From contig QANZ01027344.1 of assembly GCA_003254925.1 (NCBI GenBank), positions 75,303-139,302 on the forward strand: a stretch of DNA of 64,000 nt. Reading direction: 5' to 3'. The notes under the pieces are model-generated. The model ran no database searches and was not told the DNA's origin. It worked only from the letters and a program-made list of their open reading frames with translations. Both the position numbers and the translations under genes were made by a program. The DNA is from Chamaecrista fasciculata. Taxonomy: Eukaryota > Streptophyta > Magnoliopsida > Fabales > Fabaceae. Of this stretch, positions 61,061 to 64,000 are shown piece after piece. Each line of letters starts with the position of its first letter. Position 1 is the stretch's first letter.

Positions 61061-61824
61061 TATTCATGCTTCAAGATGTTTGTCATGCAAATTTTAAGAG
61101 TAAGAGAGTAAGACAAGAGAGTGATGGAAATACTCTTATATTTCACAAAAGGAAGATTACAATACTCAAAGGTTGTTGAGGTCTAGTGTGGTGGTTTTCA
61201 TCATGAATTTCACCCCTTATATAGACATTACATATAACCCTAGTTACATAATTCTAGTTACTTTTAAACACTATTTTACAAACCCTAGTTATTTTTTACA
61301 TAACTTTGGTTACTTTTTTACTTTTTTGGAGTAATTTCTCTACTTGTACTACTCTTGGACACGTGTCCCTTGCATTTACTACTTATACTATTTACATACT
61401 ATTTTCATGTACTTATTTGTCTTCTTTTCATGACTCTTCTTTTCTATCTGTTGAGCTTTATTTTCTTTCAGATTAAATCTTCATCTATCTCGGGCTCTTC
61501 ATAATCTTGTCTTTTCTTCGGCTTATGGGCACAATATTTACAATTATGGCCCTCATATTCTTCTAATACCTGACAAATACTCATCTTGGTATACTTGAAG
61601 TGATGCATTTTGTTATTCTTGATCTTCTCAATCCATACTTTGAATAATCTCAGATTCTTGCCGTTATTTCCAACATAATATATACAAGTGTTTGGGCCTA
61701 CATAATATGCCCATTGGATTTCTTTAGCATTAATCGTTGTGAACACCCGATTTTGACCAGATTTTTTTGTAAATAAATAAAAGTTTTGGGCCGCTTTTGT
61801 GAATAAATAAACTTTTTGTGACAT
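61061..61824 (-). other. Unrecognised block with a 118-codon frame, possibly an old retroelement piece
   Basis: The minus strand has an open frame at 61468-61824 with a charged, lysine-rich C-terminal half and a CKYC motif followed by an acidic tail. The part downstream on that strand contains repeated AACCCTAGTTAC-like phrases on the plus strand (61240-61310) and a GC-richer block. The composition differs from the neighbours and suggests a fragment of a retroelement or pararetrovirus-like sequence, but I recognise no definite domain. It looks like a fossil if it is one. Confidence 0.25.
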
Positions 61825-62021
61825 TCAAAATAAATTGAAAAGTTTAGGTTCTTTTTTTGAACAAAGAAATTTTTAGGTTCACAAAGTTCTAAAATTAAAT
61901 TAGCAAAAATCTAAAAAAAAATCAAAATGAGCAAAAGAGAGCCCTTAAACAAATAAATAATAAATAAACAAAAAGAACTTAAAAAATAAAAACAAAAAAG
62001 AGGAAAAAAAATAAAATAGTG

Positions 62022-62085
62022 TGGATGGAGATTCGAACCTCCATCTCCCAATTTCCAATCCTTCAACTTCAGCAATTTGGGCCAA
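62022..62085 (-). repeat. tRNA-like fragment or SINE head
   Basis: On the minus strand GGAGATGGAGGTTCGAATCT, followed by CCATCC, forms a perfect T-arm with box B. A box-A-like TGCTGAAGTTGAAGG lies about 35 bp upstream. No complete cloverleaf could be folded, so it is a pseudo-tRNA or the head of a SINE. Confidence 0.4.
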
Positions 62086-62332
62086 AGCCCATATATTGAA
62101 ATTTAGCATAATTTATTTTCGTAAGGCATATTTTTGGGAGCACTATTCATCTCCTTCCTCATCAAGTTACACATGAAGTCATGAACAAAAATGAAAGTTA
62201 CTAGCAATGCAAAATTCATCCCATTTAATATATGATTGAGCCAAATCTTTATTAAAACTTCATATCATCTCATTTAATTTTAAATTGGGATCATTAATTT
62301 AAAAGATTGACATCAGTTTAAAGAAATGAAAT

Positions 62333-63945
62333 TCCCACCATTGATATAAGAGTTTTTTGGTATGCGATCCGTAATTAGTAAGTACCAATGTTTAAAAAAT
62401 CGAACTAGACAAGTTAAACTGGGAGTTGGGGCAGTTATCCAGTATAAATCACACACAAAAACTCATAGACCAAGAACTAGGAGAATCAGTGATGATCCAC
62501 CATTTTGTTTTTGTTTTCTATTTTGTTTATACTTATGGATCAAATGTTAAATAATGTTGACTATAAAATTAAACTCTATAGAAAAAGTGATCATAAAATG
62601 TCACTTGACGAGTCTAATATTGATAAATAGTATACAAATTATTATATTTATATTAGGTTATGTTAATTTATAAAACTTCTATTTATATGTTAATGTTATA
62701 ATATATTATGTAACTTAATTATAGCTATTTAAATTAGAATTTTATCATATTTAGACATTCTTTATTTATAATTTATTTATTTATTTGTCACCAATCCAAC
62801 CTCGTTTGAACTATTGAACTTTAAATTGATACCTCGATTGTTTCAAGGTCTAATCTAGATTTTAAAACCTTGGTAAGTAACTCCATATATGCTCATAGAG
62901 TCTAAATGTATGCCTTGATCTTAGTAAACTCTTAAAATTCAACTCACCTAAATTTTTTCATCAAACAAAAAAAAAAGCTCCTTACATCCTAATAAGGTAT
63001 ACACACTCTTACTTGTATACTATTATTCGTTCACTCTTTAAATCACTCACTTATTTTAATAGCAGAGTGACTTATGAGACTCTAATCCTATCCAGTCTTC
63101 TTGTAGGTGTTCACCCAATCGCTCAAAGTCAAAGTTCTCTTTAAATACTTAAAGAATTATATTGTTGATGTATGTAAAAAATAATTAAGTACTAAAAAAC
63201 ATACTTTTAATATTTAGAGATTAAATCATAAATTTGAGATAAATATAAAAAATAAAAAATAAATATTCTCTATGTAATTATTTTAGAATATGGTGTATGA
63301 GATGCTCTACAAAGTCAAAAAGACTAGTTCATGTTGTTGCAAGCTGTAAACTTCAATATGTTAAGCAATCAATGTGGACAAGCAAGATCATACATTCATA
63401 TGGCAGTGAATCTTTATGATAGATGTTGAACGCTACTTTGATATCAAATATCAACCGTATTACAGAGTGACTAATAAATAGTTGAATAGTCTTTGACTTG
63501 CTATCATAGAGTCTATTTAATACTCCCTCCGGTTCTATATATCTAATGTTTAAGGTAAATGCACACAAAATGATTAGTTTACCTAGAATGAAGAGAAAAA
63601 TGAGATAAAAAGACTAAACTATCCCTATTAAATTACTTGGGAAATGTTTATTCATTTATGACACTACTATATATAATAGGGATAGAATGGTAAAAAAATA
63701 ATTAATATTTTCTTGAATTTGTAAAACATCAGATATTTTAGAACAAAAAAAGTTTTCTAAAACATCAAATATATAGAACCAGAGGAAGCACTTTTTACTT
63801 CTTTTTTGAAACTAAGCATAATTTAATACCTTAATTGTCAATAAAAGTAATAACTCTTTTGTTAACTTCTTGATAGATACGTAACATAGTTAGTTTAGAA
63901 ATTTAAGATTTTTTATATTCAAAATCAATAATCGAACATTTAATA
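62333..63945. repeat. Segmental duplication, copy 2
   Basis: Matches 58659-60190 in the same orientation. It lacks the SINE and the micro-scar of copy 1 but has gained a Stowaway-like MITE at 63523-63788, and it ends where a second one begins. Confidence 0.75.
63523..63788. mobile_element. Stowaway-like MITE (Tc1/mariner)
   Basis: Starts CTCCCTCCGGTTCTATATAT and ends ATATATAGAACCAGAGGAAG, an inverted pair with the classic CTCCCTCC plant Stowaway terminus. It sits after TA (63521-63522) and before CA, a mutated TA duplication. Copy 1 of the duplication has the empty site TTTAATACTTAAC. Confidence 0.8.
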
Positions 63946-64000
63946 CTCCCTTCGTTTCTGAATATCTGTTTTTTTGGAAAACCTTTTTTATTTCAAAATA
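63946..64000 (+). mobile_element. Start of a second Stowaway-like MITE, cut by the window end
   Basis: CTCCCTTCGTTTCTGAATAT follows a TA at 63944-63945. Copy 1 of the duplication continues without it at the equivalent point (TTTAATATTTTATTA). Confidence 0.6.

Noticed and set aside
1-64000. CRISPR arrays, operons, phage or bacterial islands
   Set aside because: No spaced repeats or bacterial gene order; the window is plant nuclear DNA.

Overview
The window is AT-rich nuclear DNA from a flowering plant, most likely a eudicot. Genes have short GT-AG introns, plant-specific families are present (PPR, WEB1, BKI1, plant-type PAH and PP2C), and the spaces between genes are full of small DNA transposons, SINEs and LINE debris. 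I cannot name the species. Single or few-base N runs at 7140, 38216-38219 and 55808 lie in repeats or low-complexity sequence and look like closed assembly gaps.

Layout of genes. 395-2548 (+) is an intronless PPR protein. 3750-6453 (+) is a five-exon ankyrin protein of the proteasome-chaperone (gankyrin, PSMD10) type. 7984-11624 (-) is WEB1, a coiled-coil protein of light-driven chloroplast movement. 16059-16131 (+) is tRNA-Arg(CCT). 24872-25156 (+) is a small EF-hand protein. 27821-33509 (-) is an eleven-exon phosphatidate phosphatase of the PAH/lipin type. 41742-42743 (-) is BKI1, a brassinosteroid-receptor inhibitor. 50539-54274 (-) is a nine-exon PP2C phosphatase. The genes are ordinary housekeeping and signalling genes and do not form one pathway. 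The WEB-PAH-BKI1 order recalls Arabidopsis chromosome 5.

Between the genes are: a family of fold-back Mutator-type MITEs opening with GGCCAAAGT and flanked by about 9-bp target duplications, one of which carries a GC-rich gene-like fragment; two copies of another MITE (TATGAAGC ends, 9-bp duplications); tRNA-derived SINEs; a probable solo LTR; LINE remains; and a 1.5-kb duplicated block (58659-60190 and 62333-63945) whose copies carry different later insertions.

The two most unusual patterns are these. First, at least a dozen tiny insertions, mostly 10-20 bp, each a few bases plus an A-run and each flanked by an 8-19 bp direct duplication. They look like retroposons truncated almost to the tail, and two are confirmed by empty paralogous sites inside the window. 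Second, an 8-bp duplication (CCGCTATC) lies exactly outside the left end of one hAT-like element and the right end of a second copy 4.7 kb away. The whole intron-containing gankyrin gene lies between them, as if it had moved as a macrotransposon; an assembly artefact at the N at 7140 must first be excluded.
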